A DNA stretch of 62,444 nt from CAYJFX01 sp964370315 (GTDB taxonomy: Bacteria > Spirochaetota > Spirochaetia > Treponematales > Treponemataceae), in the NCBI GenBank assembly GCA_964370315.1, contig CAYJIS010000005.1, positions 1 to 62,444 of the forward strand, written 5' to 3'. The position numbers and the translations under genes were made by a program. Every line of letters starts with the position of its first letter. Positions within the stretch are counted from its first letter, which is position 1. This document shows, piece by piece, positions 18,731 to 27,457 of this stretch. The notes beneath the pieces are model-generated. The model saw only the letters and a program-made list of their open reading frames with translations, ran no database searches and had not been told where the DNA came from.

Positions 18731-20003
18731 ATTTCTCGCCCCATTGATTTGAATACACAGTGATATTTGCACCAGTTTTTTCCATAAGTGATGTAATAAA
18801 CCTTTTTAATATTGCAGAGTCAATAATCGATCGTGTAAAGCTTATACTCAATGTATCTTCAAAGGAACATACCCCACAATTAATTGGACTCATTTTTGTC
18901 GGATATAAAAGAAGCTCTGCATGTTCTATGAAGGGTTTTACGCCATCAGGTAAATCTATTTTCCCTATATTTGAGATTGTAATTGTTTTTTTTATTTCAC
19001 CCATCAAATTAAAACCAATAGGCATAAGGAGATTCTTAAATATTAGAGGCATATGCCGAGAAAAAAAATTATTTGAAATTTTCACATTTTTTTCTGAAGC
19101 CTTTCCAAGATAATCTTGATCCCCTGCAAATTGTAATTGCTCATGAACAGACTGTATTAAACTTTCAAAAATAACACTATCATCCATACGATATCCAACG
19201 TTTATAACTCCAAAAAAATTCTTTAATGATTGTGAGGAAAATATTTTTCTCAAATTTACGGGAATCGCAATGACAATTTCTTTTTTATTTTTCGTTCCCT
19301 TTTGTTTTTCTCTATAAATTGAAGTTATCATATTTGCAATTAACAAAGCTGTAATTGTACATTTTTTTTCTTTGCAATATTTTTTTAATTCATTAACGGA
19401 AATCGTAGCAGTTACAACACTATTCCCACCTTGAGCGTATTTTTTGCCTTTTATTCTAAAAGAATTTCTTTCTCTTCTGATTGTTTTTTTCTTTCGTCGT
19501 TGAGACCTACTGAAATGTTCAAGAAAACTATCTTCATCATTTTTCTTAGCTTCATTAAATAAGAGTACTTTCCCTTGCGAATCTATTTCTCCATGTTTTA
19601 CACAATGATAATAGTACACTAAAGACTTTATAAATTCTAATACGCCACTTCCATCAGTAATTGAATGAAATGCTTCTACAGATATTCTATTTTTATAATA
19701 CAAAACCTTAATAATATACCCTTTATTTTCAAATGTAAGTATATTATCGCAAGGGGACAGTAGTTCTTTTTCAACAGTAAAATGCACATAATTGGTATCA
19801 AAGTAATTCCAAAAAAAACCTTTTTTTAACCGCAGAAAAAAAAGTGAAAATCTTTCATAAATCATATTAACGGCAAGTTGTAAAGCATGTGCATCTACTT
19901 CTTCTTTTAAAATCACCGAAACTCTAAAAACTGATGAATTACCCTTATTAGTCACAGAAGGAAAGAGCTTTGCGGCTATGTCTAATTTGTTATGATTCTC
20001 CAT
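18717..20003 (-). CDS. Alcohol acetyltransferase / condensation-like acyltransferase
   Basis: 428 residues with the chloramphenicol-acetyltransferase/condensation-domain layout. The catalytic HxxxDG is present as H113-SIT-DG (AFHSITDGSG), and the C-terminal half has the expected IVIAIPVNLRKIFSSQSLKNFFG block, seen in the PapA/alcohol-acetyltransferase group. It probably transfers an acyl group from an acyl-CoA to a hydroxyl acceptor; substrates are unknown. It leads an overlapping operon with the zinc-ribbon membrane protein, which may recruit or anchor it. Only a weak Shine-Dalgarno (GGAAG) is seen. Confidence 0.7.
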   Translation of the reverse strand: MENHNKLDIAAKLFPSVTNKGNSSVFRVSVILKEEVDAHALQLAVNMIYERFSLFFLRLKKGFFWNYFDTNYVHFTVEKELLSPCDNILTFENKGYIIKVLYYKNRISVEAFHSITDGSGVLEFIKSLVYYYHCVKHGEIDSQGKVLLFNEAKKNDEDSFLEHFSRSQRRKKKTIRRERNSFRIKGKKYAQGGNSVVTATISVNELKKYCKEKKCTITALLIANMITSIYREKQKGTKNKKEIVIAIPVNLRKIFSSQSLKNFFGVINVGYRMDDSVIFESLIQSVHEQLQFAGDQDYLGKASEKNVKISNNFFSRHMPLIFKNLLMPIGFNLMGEIKKTITISNIGKIDLPDGVKPFIEHAELLLYPTKMSPINCGVCSFEDTLSISFTRSIIDSAILKRFITSLMEKTGANITVYSNQWGEKYEKM

Positions 20004-20259
20004 ATTTTTCGCTTCCGTGTATTATTAATTTAATGATTTACGCCTTAGTATGCAAAAATCATTTTTTGAGCATATACTATTTACTAATATAAGTCAACAT
20101 TCCTAAAAGGGTAATCAACTAAGAGTACGGACTCTATATAAAAATCCATGGAAAATCTTGCTTAAGGATTAAAATTATGATAATGTAATTAATAATAATA
20201 TAACCCTCCTTTTCATGATACCTCTCATTACGAGTTCAAAAAGGAATAAAGGAACTAAT

Positions 20260-21231
20260 ATGAAATTTATAGCGTTTGAAGTAAAAGATTATGAAAAAGA
20301 ACATTTTAAAAAAGTAAAACCAGAAATAAAGTGCATAAAAGAAAACCTCACGATCGATAACGTAGAATTAACGAAAGGTTTTGAGGGGATTAGCATTTTG
20401 GGGCACAGCTTAATTAACCGCGAAATGCTGGACTTGCTAAAAGCCCATGGCGTGAAGTATATCTCTACGAGAACAATCGGATTTGATCATATTGACTTTG
20501 ACTATGCAAAGAGCCTTGGTATTAGAGTCAGCAGGGCTTACTACGATCCACATGGGGTTGCCGATTATACTGTCATGCTTATGCTAATGTGTTTACGTCA
20601 TTATAAGCAAGCTATGTTTAGAGGAAATGTAAATGATTACTCTTTAACAGGCCTGCAAGGAAAAGAAATGCGCAATCTAACAATTGGAGTCATAGGTACA
20701 GGTAATATTGGGGCTCAAGTTATTGAAAACATACAAGGATTCGGTTGTAAAATACTTGGCTTTGATACACAAAAGAATGCAAAGCTTGAAAATAAAATTA
20801 CGTATGTTAGTTTAGAAGAATTATATAAGCAAAGCGATATAATAACGTTGCACATCCCACTTTTTGAATCAACAAAGCACTTAATCAACAAACAAAGTTT
20901 ACAATTAATGAAAAATGGTATTATTATTATCAATTGTGCACGAGGGGAACTAATTAATACAGAAGATATCATTGATGCTATTGAAAACAGAAAAGTAGGA
21001 GCCCTTGGATTAGATGTTATTGAAAACGAAAAAGGCATATACCATCAAGACAGAAGATCAGATATTTTAGAGAATCGTGAGATGGCATATTTACGTCAAT
21101 TTCCGAATGTTGTTATGACTCAGCATATTGCCTTTTTCACATACGAAGCAATCTCGATGATGGTAAAAACATCTGTCGATAGTTTACTTGCTTTTTCAAA
21201 TAACAATGATTGCCCATTTGAAATAAAGTAA
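20260..21231 (+). CDS. D-2-hydroxyacid dehydrogenase (D-lactate dehydrogenase type)
   Basis: 323 residues. The NAD-binding Rossmann motif is IGVIGTGNIGAQVI, with an acidic residue (D of ILGFDTQ) at the next strand. The catalytic set is recognisable: INCARGELINT (Arg), LDVIENEKG (Glu) and TQHIAFFT (His). Spacing and the YTVMLMLMCLRHYKQA segment fit the D-lactate dehydrogenase/VanH branch. It would reduce pyruvate to D-lactate to reoxidise NADH in fermentation. The start at 20260 has AAAGGAAC upstream. It appears to be monocistronic, with an AT-rich 250-bp upstream region in which I see no clear element. Confidence 0.82.
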   Translation: MKFIAFEVKDYEKEHFKKVKPEIKCIKENLTIDNVELTKGFEGISILGHSLINREMLDLLKAHGVKYISTRTIGFDHIDFDYAKSLGIRVSRAYYDPHGVADYTVMLMLMCLRHYKQAMFRGNVNDYSLTGLQGKEMRNLTIGVIGTGNIGAQVIENIQGFGCKILGFDTQKNAKLENKITYVSLEELYKQSDIITLHIPLFESTKHLINKQSLQLMKNGIIIINCARGELINTEDIIDAIENRKVGALGLDVIENEKGIYHQDRRSDILENREMAYLRQFPNVVMTQHIAFFTYEAISMMVKTSVDSLLAFSNNNDCPFEIK

Positions 21232-21327
21232 AATGTCATATAATTTTCTTGTTTTATTAAAAAAACTGTGATACAATTTAGAATATATTATGTTCTTATG
21301 AACCTAGTTAATCTATATGAGGATTCC

Positions 21328-22497
21328 ATGCTAAAAAGATTATTGCAGAGAGTTGATTTTCAAGTTACTATTTTAGTTGCCATAATGGTAGCAATTTCAA
21401 GTATCCTAGTTTCATCTGTTGTTTATTCAATGAGCTACAAAGAAATGCTCTCTATGCTTGAAGATGAGGTTAATTTATTAGCAACACAAATTGATGAAAA
21501 CTTGGACATGACTATTTTTACCGATATTGAAAATAAAGACGACATGACAAGAGAAAGTTATCAAATCGCTCATCAGTACTTAGATAGCATTCGTACAGTT
21601 TACAAAGTAAAATACTTATACACGGCAATACAACGTGAAAATGGTGATTTAATCTATCATGTAGACGGACTGCCTTACACTGATCCAGATTTTAGAAATG
21701 TAGGAGATTACATAGAAGCAGAATTCCAAAAACCCCTTCTAATGGCTTTACAAAATAATATTGTTATGCCTGATGATATACTTAAAACAGAATGGGGTAT
21801 TGTTTTTGTTGCGTACTATCCTCTACATGATAAAGATGGTAACGTTGTTGCCGCTATTGGAATTGAATTCCCAGCTCAAACTCAGTATATAGTATATCGT
21901 AACATTCGCATAAAGGTGAGCATCGTTATTCTTATTATAAGCCTTTTATCTGGATTCATTGCACGCTCTCAATTTAGGAGAATCTCTAACCCAAACTTTA
22001 GAGACAAATACAACACTGATGCTCTTACTAAACTAAAAAATAGAAATGCTTTTGATATGGATATTCATAATGATATCCAGCGGCAAAGGCTACACGGCAA
22101 AACCCTTGTTATTACCGATTTAAATGGATTAAAAACCGTGAATGACAAATTAGGGCATAAAACAGGAGATTACTATATAGAAGCTTGTTCTAAGGCACTT
22201 GTCATAGAAAGCATGGATTACTGTATTCCTTACCGAATCGGAGGAGATGAATTTGCAACAATTATTCCTTGCGAATACCAAAACAAAGCTAGCGAGTATA
22301 TAGACCTTGTGCAAAAGAAAGCTTATAAACTCTGTAAAAATTCTATCCCGGAAGCTTCTGTTTCTATGGGTTATGCGGTCTGTGAAGGGTCTACTATTGA
22401 GGCATGGGAAAAAGCCCTAAAAAAAGCAGATGAAGAAATGTATTTAATGAAGAGAGCTTATTATGCTAAAAATAAATCCTTTGATGGCCGCAAATAA
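21328..22497 (+). CDS. Membrane diguanylate cyclase (GGDEF)
   Basis: 389 residues from ATG 21328, which has TGAGGA 5 nt upstream. Helix 1 (about 15-37) and helix 2 (about 195-215) flank a periplasmic sensor region of about 160 residues of Cache-like size; the cytoplasmic GGDEF domain follows. The signature RIGGDEFATI (GGDEF about 305-309) is intact, so cyclic-di-GMP synthesis is expected. The RxxD inhibitory site that usually precedes it is absent (ESMD at that place), so product feedback may be missing. No partner gene adjoins it. Confidence 0.88.
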   Translation: MLKRLLQRVDFQVTILVAIMVAISSILVSSVVYSMSYKEMLSMLEDEVNLLATQIDENLDMTIFTDIENKDDMTRESYQIAHQYLDSIRTVYKVKYLYTAIQRENGDLIYHVDGLPYTDPDFRNVGDYIEAEFQKPLLMALQNNIVMPDDILKTEWGIVFVAYYPLHDKDGNVVAAIGIEFPAQTQYIVYRNIRIKVSIVILIISLLSGFIARSQFRRISNPNFRDKYNTDALTKLKNRNAFDMDIHNDIQRQRLHGKTLVITDLNGLKTVNDKLGHKTGDYYIEACSKALVIESMDYCIPYRIGGDEFATIIPCEYQNKASEYIDLVQKKAYKLCKNSIPEASVSMGYAVCEGSTIEAWEKALKKADEEMYLMKRAYYAKNKSFDGRK

Positions 22498-22616
22498 TAT
22501 ACCTTTTTTATAATCGCAAACTTATTTATGACGTACAGTTATTGTGTGTTCAGTAGTCAGTAAAACCACAACCACACTTTTTCATTTGTCCCAAAACAGA
22601 TAAAACTAGGCTTACG

Positions 22617-22973
22617 TTACATTTTATGAAAAAAATCATTTGAATCTTGTGGGGCTTCATTTCTACTTATCTCTGTATATTCTCTAATCGTAGAGCAAAC
22701 AGTTATTGTATAACTCTCAAAGAGCTTTTTTTTACCTACAGACTGACTCATTCTGTGCTCGACATTATTGCGCCACTTTGCAACGGCCTCTTCACTTTCC
22801 CACATATTCAACGAAAGAATCTTACCTTCTTCATTTAAACTTTGAAAACGTTCTGCTCTTATAAAGCCTTCAGTATTTGAAAGCATCGGTTTTAACATTG
22901 CTGCTAATTCTAAATATTTTTCCATCCCTTCTTTAGTTGGCTTTACCTCGAATAACACTATAATTTTACTCAT
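22617..22973 (-). CDS. ABM-domain (antibiotic biosynthesis monooxygenase-like) protein
   Basis: 118 residues with the dimeric alpha+beta-barrel ABM pattern: IIVLFEVKPTKEGMEKYLEL at the start, a middle GFIRAERFQS, and MWESEEAVAKWRNNVEH. Such proteins include quinone/heme-processing oxygenases and stress proteins of unknown activity. It is the third gene of the Ada/Ogt operon (4-nt overlap with ogt), so a role in response to alkylating or oxidative compounds is suggested by context only. Confidence 0.72.
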   Translation of the reverse strand: MSKIIVLFEVKPTKEGMEKYLELAAMLKPMLSNTEGFIRAERFQSLNEEGKILSLNMWESEEAVAKWRNNVEHRMSQSVGKKKLFESYTITVCSTIREYTEISRNEAPQDSNDFFHKM

Positions 22974-23428
22974 TTATTTTTCTTCTCCATAGTTAATAAA
23001 ACGTTTTTCATTTCAAGACCCCCAGCATAACCAACCAACTTTCCACTTGAGCCAATTACACGATGGCAGGGAACTACAATTGTAACTGGGTTTTTGTTAT
23101 TTGCTAACCCAACTGCACGGCTTGCTTTTTCATTTCCAATAGCTTTTGCAATATCTTTGTAAGAGCAAGTTTCGCCATAAGGAATTTCCAAAAGAGCTTT
23201 CCATACTTTTTTTTGAAAATCAGTTCCTCTCATTTTATAGTCAAATGTAAATTTCTTTCGTTTACCATCAAAATATTCTTGAATTTCAGTAAAAACTCTT
23301 TCTGTAAATGAATTTTTTTCACCCTTGTCTTTTACATCCTCACTAATTTTTTTTAGAAAAAATATGGTTTCCCCTTCATATTCGATGCGGATGTTTCCGA
23401 ACATAGAATTGTAAATAGCAAATTTCAT
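22970..23428 (-). CDS. ogt: Methylated-DNA-protein-cysteine methyltransferase
   Basis: 152 residues. Suicide repair of O6-methylguanine by transfer to the active cysteine C121 in VVPCHRVIG; the preceding IGNEKASRAVGLANNKNPV helix-turn-helix and the C-terminal KLVGYAGGLEMK are as in Ogt/AGT. It overlaps the upstream ada-like gene by 4 nt (ATGA), so the domain that is the C-terminal half of E. coli Ada is a separate protein here. Confidence 0.92.
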   Translation of the reverse strand: MKFAIYNSMFGNIRIEYEGETIFFLKKISEDVKDKGEKNSFTERVFTEIQEYFDGKRKKFTFDYKMRGTDFQKKVWKALLEIPYGETCSYKDIAKAIGNEKASRAVGLANNKNPVTIVVPCHRVIGSSGKLVGYAGGLEMKNVLLTMEKKNK

Positions 23429-24003
23429 TTTTTATTCTCCTTTCTAAATAATGATGGTGTACACTTCGTATACTCCTTAAAAAAACGATAAAAAGCAGAC
23501 AAACTATTAAAGCCGATGCTCATAGAAATATCTATGACACTATTTTTGGTATGTAACAGCTGCCTTTTTGCTTCATTGATACGAAGTGTATCTGCATACA
23601 CTTTGGGTGTTACCCCGTATTCTTTCTTAAATACCTCAATAACTTGCCGCTGTGATAACCCAATCTTTGTAAGCTCAACATTTAATTTTGCAGTTTCTAC
23701 GGACATTGCATCGATAACTTTTTTTACGGTATTTGCAATTTCTTTAGATGGTTCAAAGATTAACAAATCACTTCTGCATCTTTTACATGCCCTAAATCCT
23801 GCTTTTATAGCATCATCTGCTGAATCAAAAAATTGAGTATTCTCTCTCTTTGGAGCTTTTGATTTGCAAGAAGGCCGACAAAAGATACCCGTTGAGGTTA
23901 CTCCATAGAAAAAAACTCCATCATAATTTTCATCGTTTGTTATTACAGCAGTATATTTTTTTTCATCATGTGGGTGAATCATTTTTATGCTCCAATTTTT
24001 CAT
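23425..24003 (-). CDS. Ada-like methyl sensor and AraC-type activator
   Basis: 192 residues. The N-terminal zinc domain has four cysteines (FCRPSCK and CKRCRSD), including the first cysteine of FCRPSC, which in E. coli Ada accepts a methyl group from phosphotriesters. An AraC/XylS HTH follows (LSQRQVIEVFKKEYGVTPKVYADT and IDISMSIGFNSLSAFYRFFKEYTKCTPS). It should activate its own operon (ogt and the ABM protein) after alkylation. Start at 24003 has AAGGAGTG upstream; a longer frame to 24051 is less likely. Confidence 0.88.
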   Translation of the reverse strand: MKNWSIKMIHPHDEKKYTAVITNDENYDGVFFYGVTSTGIFCRPSCKSKAPKRENTQFFDSADDAIKAGFRACKRCRSDLLIFEPSKEIANTVKKVIDAMSVETAKLNVELTKIGLSQRQVIEVFKKEYGVTPKVYADTLRINEAKRQLLHTKNSVIDISMSIGFNSLSAFYRFFKEYTKCTPSLFRKENKK

Positions 24004-24216
24004 ATATAAAACACACTCCTTACTTACGATACTAGTGTAGCATACAAACAATTTTATTTCTTCCTAAAATATGAAAAGTAATTATAAATTTTAATAGCAA
24101 TACTTATAAAAATATAAAAAAGAAGTCCATAAAAACCTACATTATCGATGCATAACTTCGTAGTTGGGCTTATAAAAGACACCCCAATATACATAGTTAT
24201 AATTTTTTTTAATGTG

Positions 24217-25155
24217 TTAAAATAAATGTAATTGTTTTTCGCATACGCTCCTACTTTCGCGGTCGCTAATAATTGCGTCAATATTAACGTCTCCTATAAG
24301 CACCGGCAATGTGGGATTGTGTTTTAGCATATTTTCTATGGAAGACTTTTCACTTTGCAGGGCATAGCAATAACTACAACCATTTGCACACGAATTATAT
24401 GTGCCAATATCTATACTTTCAATACAAAGACACTCTTTTCTTTGATTTTTATCTCGCTTGCAATTAATAGGCGATTCTAATATTTGTTCGATTGTTTCTT
24501 TATCGATACAAGCTCCTGGCATGATACCAAATTGAGATAAGTCAATTTTTTCTGCACATGTAAAAAGCGGAAGATTGTAATCCCTTGCTATTTTAGAAAG
24601 AATTTCAGAAAGCACATACATAGTATTAGTCGTCATACTATGGGTGGGGTCTTTACCCATTCTGCGCATAACATTTTTATAACTATCAACGAAACTAATA
24701 ACACACCTACTTGCATAAGGAGATAACTGTTTTGCTAAATTAAAAAAATGAGTTGCATGATAGTCTATTGAGTGATATTCATCCACAATAATAGGATCAT
24801 ACCGCCATATCATCCTTTTTTTTCCTATGCGTTTTCCTAAATCACAAAAAGCCTTAACTAAGTCTTTTTTATCAGGTAACCCTTTTTCAACATTTTTTCC
24901 GTATGGAGTTAGTGTAAAATGAAAACAATAAGGGTAGCCCATTTCTTCAATCTCATCTAGATACTTAAAAAAAGGGATTGGATTCTTTGTCCAAAATACA
25001 ATGATATCAACGGATTCTCGACGCAAACTTGCTTTTGAATAGCGATTTTCATTGTACGGATTTTGTATTAAAACACTTCCCTCTTTAAGCCGGTTTACAA
25101 ACCACTCACCATAAAAAGAAGGAATGTCTGTTCTTCTTGTAGCACTGATTATCAT
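24217..25155 (-). CDS. DUF1848 protein with C-terminal cysteine cluster
   Basis: 312 residues. It begins IISATRRTDIPSFYGEWF and contains FWTKNPIPF and FTLTPYGKNVEKGLP, the hallmarks of DUF1848. The C-terminal third carries C-rich motifs (CLCIE and CANGCSYCYA), which probably bind an iron-sulfur cluster, so a radical-SAM-like or redox function is possible. The start at 25155 is preferred over GTG 25167 because CAGGAAG is well spaced from it. Likely transcribed alone; between it and the ada-like gene only a short, weakly supported frame occurs. Confidence 0.72.
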   Translation of the reverse strand: MIISATRRTDIPSFYGEWFVNRLKEGSVLIQNPYNENRYSKASLRRESVDIIVFWTKNPIPFFKYLDEIEEMGYPYCFHFTLTPYGKNVEKGLPDKKDLVKAFCDLGKRIGKKRMIWRYDPIIVDEYHSIDYHATHFFNLAKQLSPYASRCVISFVDSYKNVMRRMGKDPTHSMTTNTMYVLSEILSKIARDYNLPLFTCAEKIDLSQFGIMPGACIDKETIEQILESPINCKRDKNQRKECLCIESIDIGTYNSCANGCSYCYALQSEKSSIENMLKHNPTLPVLIGDVNIDAIISDRESRSVCEKQLHLF

Positions 25156-25190
25156 TGTCGTAATCACTTCCTGATTGTTCTCTTTCTTAA

Positions 25191-25297
25191 TAGTATATCA
25201 TAATATTACAAGTAATACTTAAATAGTTATAACAAAAAAATGTTTTGTGACCGACTCACGGATTCTATATACATACAGGTTTATATTTTATATAGAA
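25191..25297. promoter_or_regulatory. Candidate operator region upstream of the sulfur transporter
   Basis: Contains TAGTATATCA (25191-25200), identical to a 10-mer in the dyad upstream of the Crp/Fnr gene (27228-27237). It also has a 9-bp inverted repeat TTCTATATA (25263-25271) / TATATAGAA (25289-25297). A possible promoter is TTGTGA (25245-25250), 17 bp, TATACA (25268-25273), which the dyad would cover. Function is inferred. Confidence 0.35.
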
Positions 25298-25352
25298 CTT
25301 TTTTATAAACAGGGTTCTATACGTAAACTGTTTTTCTTGAGGAGGTTAAATT

Positions 25353-25925
25353 TTGAAAAACAAAGGTTGGATTTATAAGGGGCTAACCCTGGGGGCAGTA
25401 TTTTTTATTGCTGTTCTTCTGGTAAAACCTGTCGGTGTATCTACGCAATTTTCTGTGTTATCAGGCATTATTCATAGTGCATTACTAGACAGTGTTATCG
25501 TAGAGGATTCTATGCGTGAAAGCGGTTATAGTAGCACTAATGCGTATTATGACAAAGATGACGGCAAAATTGCTAAAGCAATACAAAATCCATGGAACTA
25601 TGATTTTGTATTTGTACTATTCATACCGATCGGTGGATTTATAGCCTACAGAGCAGCAAACAAAAAACGTGCTCATAAAGAAAATAGCACTACGGCAAGC
25701 CCAGCACTTCCACAAAAAGAGGCCATAAGGCAATACGCACTTACCTTTTTAGGTGGATTTATTTTGCTTTATGGTGCAAGAATGGCTGGTGGTTGTACAA
25801 GCGGACATATGATGAGTGGTATAATGCAAGGTAGCATAAGTGGATATGTTTTTGCTGCTTCTGTTTTTGCTATTGCCATACCAACTGCTTTTTTAATAAA
25901 TAGAATGCCTAAAGGGAGGTTTTAA
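25353..25925 (+). CDS. YeeE/YedE (TsuA-like) sulfur transporter, part 1
   Basis: 190 residues, integral membrane. TTG start with a strong GAGGAGG 7 nt before it. It carries the conserved RMAGGCTSGHMMSG motif whose cysteine lies in the transport path of thiosulfate/persulfide carriers of this family. In E. coli-type YeeE both halves are in one chain; here the second half is a separate gene that follows after 1 nt. Together they probably import thiosulfate or another sulfane-sulfur compound. Confidence 0.82.
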   Translation: MKNKGWIYKGLTLGAVFFIAVLLVKPVGVSTQFSVLSGIIHSALLDSVIVEDSMRESGYSSTNAYYDKDDGKIAKAIQNPWNYDFVFVLFIPIGGFIAYRAANKKRAHKENSTTASPALPQKEAIRQYALTFLGGFILLYGARMAGGCTSGHMMSGIMQGSISGYVFAASVFAIAIPTAFLINRMPKGRF

Positions 25926-25926
25926 T

Positions 25927-26487
25927 ATGCAAATCGTTTTAGCTATATTAATTGGATCGATGTTTGGATATGCTTTATACCTTGTTGGAGCTTCTTCAAC
26001 AAAAACCTTAACTGCGATGCTTCGCTTAGAGGAATTGGAATTAATGAAAATTATTGTATTTGCAATAGGTTTTGGAAGCGTTCTTTTGTCTTTATCTGGA
26101 TTGTTAGGATGGATAAATATTGAACACGTAAGCATTAAAACGACTCACTTAGGTGTTGTAATTGGCGGTTTACTATTTGGAATTGGATTTGGTTCTATTG
26201 GAACATGCCCAGGTACGTGTGTTGCAGCGACGGGCGGTGGCGGTGGAAGAAAAGCTATAGCGGCGATACTAGGAGGATTGCTTGGCGCATGGGTATTTTC
26301 AATGACATATGAGTTTTGGTCTTCAATTGGATTGTTTGAGATTATGAACTTAGGCAAATTAACTCTGTTCCACGTATCTGATAAATATCCTTCCGTATTT
26401 CATGTAGGGTTTGAAGGGCTTCTCGTTGCTGGTCTTGTTTTTATAGGAATATCTCTTGTTATTCCTTTTTCAAAGTACAATAAATAA
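25927..26487 (+). CDS. YeeE/YedE (TsuA-like) sulfur transporter, part 2
   Basis: 186 residues with four to five membrane helices and the family motif GFGSIGTCPGTCVAATGGG, including two cysteines. GGGAGG lies just upstream, inside the end of part 1. The two-gene format is common for DUF395-type transporters. Part 1 and part 2 are expected to act as one transporter. A terminator follows, and the gene converges on the Crp/Fnr regulator that probably controls it. Confidence 0.82.
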   Translation: MQIVLAILIGSMFGYALYLVGASSTKTLTAMLRLEELELMKIIVFAIGFGSVLLSLSGLLGWINIEHVSIKTTHLGVVIGGLLFGIGFGSIGTCPGTCVAATGGGGGRKAIAAILGGLLGAWVFSMTYEFWSSIGLFEIMNLGKLTLFHVSDKYPSVFHVGFEGLLVAGLVFIGISLVIPFSKYNK

Positions 26488-26496
26488 AATAAGTAA

Positions 26497-26531
26497 AATA
26501 AGACCTATCGCATTATGCAATGGGTCTTATT
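26497..26531. terminator. Bidirectional terminator between transporter and Crp/Fnr gene
   Basis: ATAAGACCTA (26498-26507) pairs with TGGGTCTTAT (26521-26530; one G-T pair), with an inner GCAT/ATGC. T- and A-rich flanks serve both convergent genes. Confidence 0.65.
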
Positions 26532-27205
26532 TATATAAGATTACGAAGTTTCATTTTATCAAGGATACGAATACTTCCTCTTGTTACTTCTACAATTTCT
26601 TCACGTGCAAAATATTTTAGCATTCTAGATACCACTTCTCGCGCACTACCCATCAATCGTGCAATTTGCTCATGCGTCATAGCTATCTCATCATTGTGCG
26701 TTTTACTCATTTCATCCCATAAAAAAATAGCAAGTCGCTTATCAACTCCCATAAATAAGATTTGTTCCATTGTCCACATTACATCGGAGAACTTACTTAC
26801 CGCTAACTTATATGCAAAGTTTTCTACGTATACATTATTTTTTTGTAATTGATTAAATGCTGCGCCATTAATTAAAACAACATTGCTTTCTTCTTCAGCT
26901 TCTATTGCTACATCAAATGTTATCCCTTCTATTGCACAAGATGCAGATAAAATACAAATGTCATCTTTAAACAACCTATATAAAGTTATATCACGCCCAT
27001 CTTCTGATAAAATAAAAACACGCAGATGCCCTGTCTTTACTAACAATACGCCTATACAATTATCATCACCATTATGGATGCAGTTACCACTAGAATAGAG
27101 AACTAATTTTGTATTATTGCACAAAAGAGTTTGTTCTTGTCTATTTAAGTGCTGCCAAAAACTTAATTTTTTTGAAAAATAATTAGCACAATCATATTGA
27201 TTCAC
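26531..27205 (-). CDS. Crp/Fnr-family regulator, cysteine-rich
   Basis: 224 residues: cyclic-nucleotide-binding-fold sensor (about 15-130) and a winged HTH (MTHEQIARLMGSAREVVSRMLKYF). Cysteines at 6, 29, 42, 50, 84 and 90 include DDICILSASCAIEG. There is no N-terminal four-cysteine Fnr cluster arrangement. Standing beside a sulfane-sulfur transporter, it could sense persulfide or thiol redox state; this is inferred from context. GGGGGA Shine-Dalgarno. An upstream 9-11-9 dyad may be its own operator. Confidence 0.82.
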   Translation of the reverse strand: MNQYDCANYFSKKLSFWQHLNRQEQTLLCNNTKLVLYSSGNCIHNGDDNCIGVLLVKTGHLRVFILSEDGRDITLYRLFKDDICILSASCAIEGITFDVAIEAEEESNVVLINGAAFNQLQKNNVYVENFAYKLAVSKFSDVMWTMEQILFMGVDKRLAIFLWDEMSKTHNDEIAMTHEQIARLMGSAREVVSRMLKYFAREEIVEVTRGSIRILDKMKLRNLI

Positions 27206-27224
27206 AATCTCCCCCTCGTAGAAA

Positions 27225-27253
27225 GTTTAGTATATCACATTACAATACTAAAC
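27225..27253. promoter_or_regulatory. Dyad operator upstream of the Crp/Fnr gene
   Basis: A perfect inverted repeat: GTTTAGTAT (27225-27233), 11-nt spacer, ATACTAAAC (27245-27253). The size is compatible with a dimeric regulator. Its left arm shares TAGTATATCA with the transporter's upstream region. Confidence 0.45.
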
Positions 27254-27328
27254 ACAATGTTAGTAAAATTTCCTTGTCCAGCTGAACAAATCAGGTAGAT
27301 GAAAATACGCTATCTAAAAACGTATTGC

Positions 27329-27357
27329 TTGTGCGATTAAATACATTATGATAAAAT
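27329..27357 (+). promoter_or_regulatory. Promoter of the YbaK-like gene
   Basis: TTGTGC (27329-27334), 17 bp, extended -10 TGA-TAAAAT (27349-27357). This leaves a leader of about 95 nt with a GAGGAAAG ribosome binding site. Confidence 0.4.
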
Positions 27358-27457
27358 AGAATAGAAAAAATTTTTGAAGTTCAATATCATCGATTAAACA
27401 CTTATGCAACAAAACAGAGAAGAGCCTAAAAAGAAGTAATTAGAGGAAAGTGAAATA

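Noticed and set aside
24054..24281. Short minus-strand frame of 75 codons (hydrophobic C-terminus) between the ada-like and DUF1848 genes
   Set aside because: Its first half overlaps the DUF1848 gene, no start has a Shine-Dalgarno, and the internal ATG at 24194 gives only 46 residues. AT-rich composition explains the hydrophobicity.
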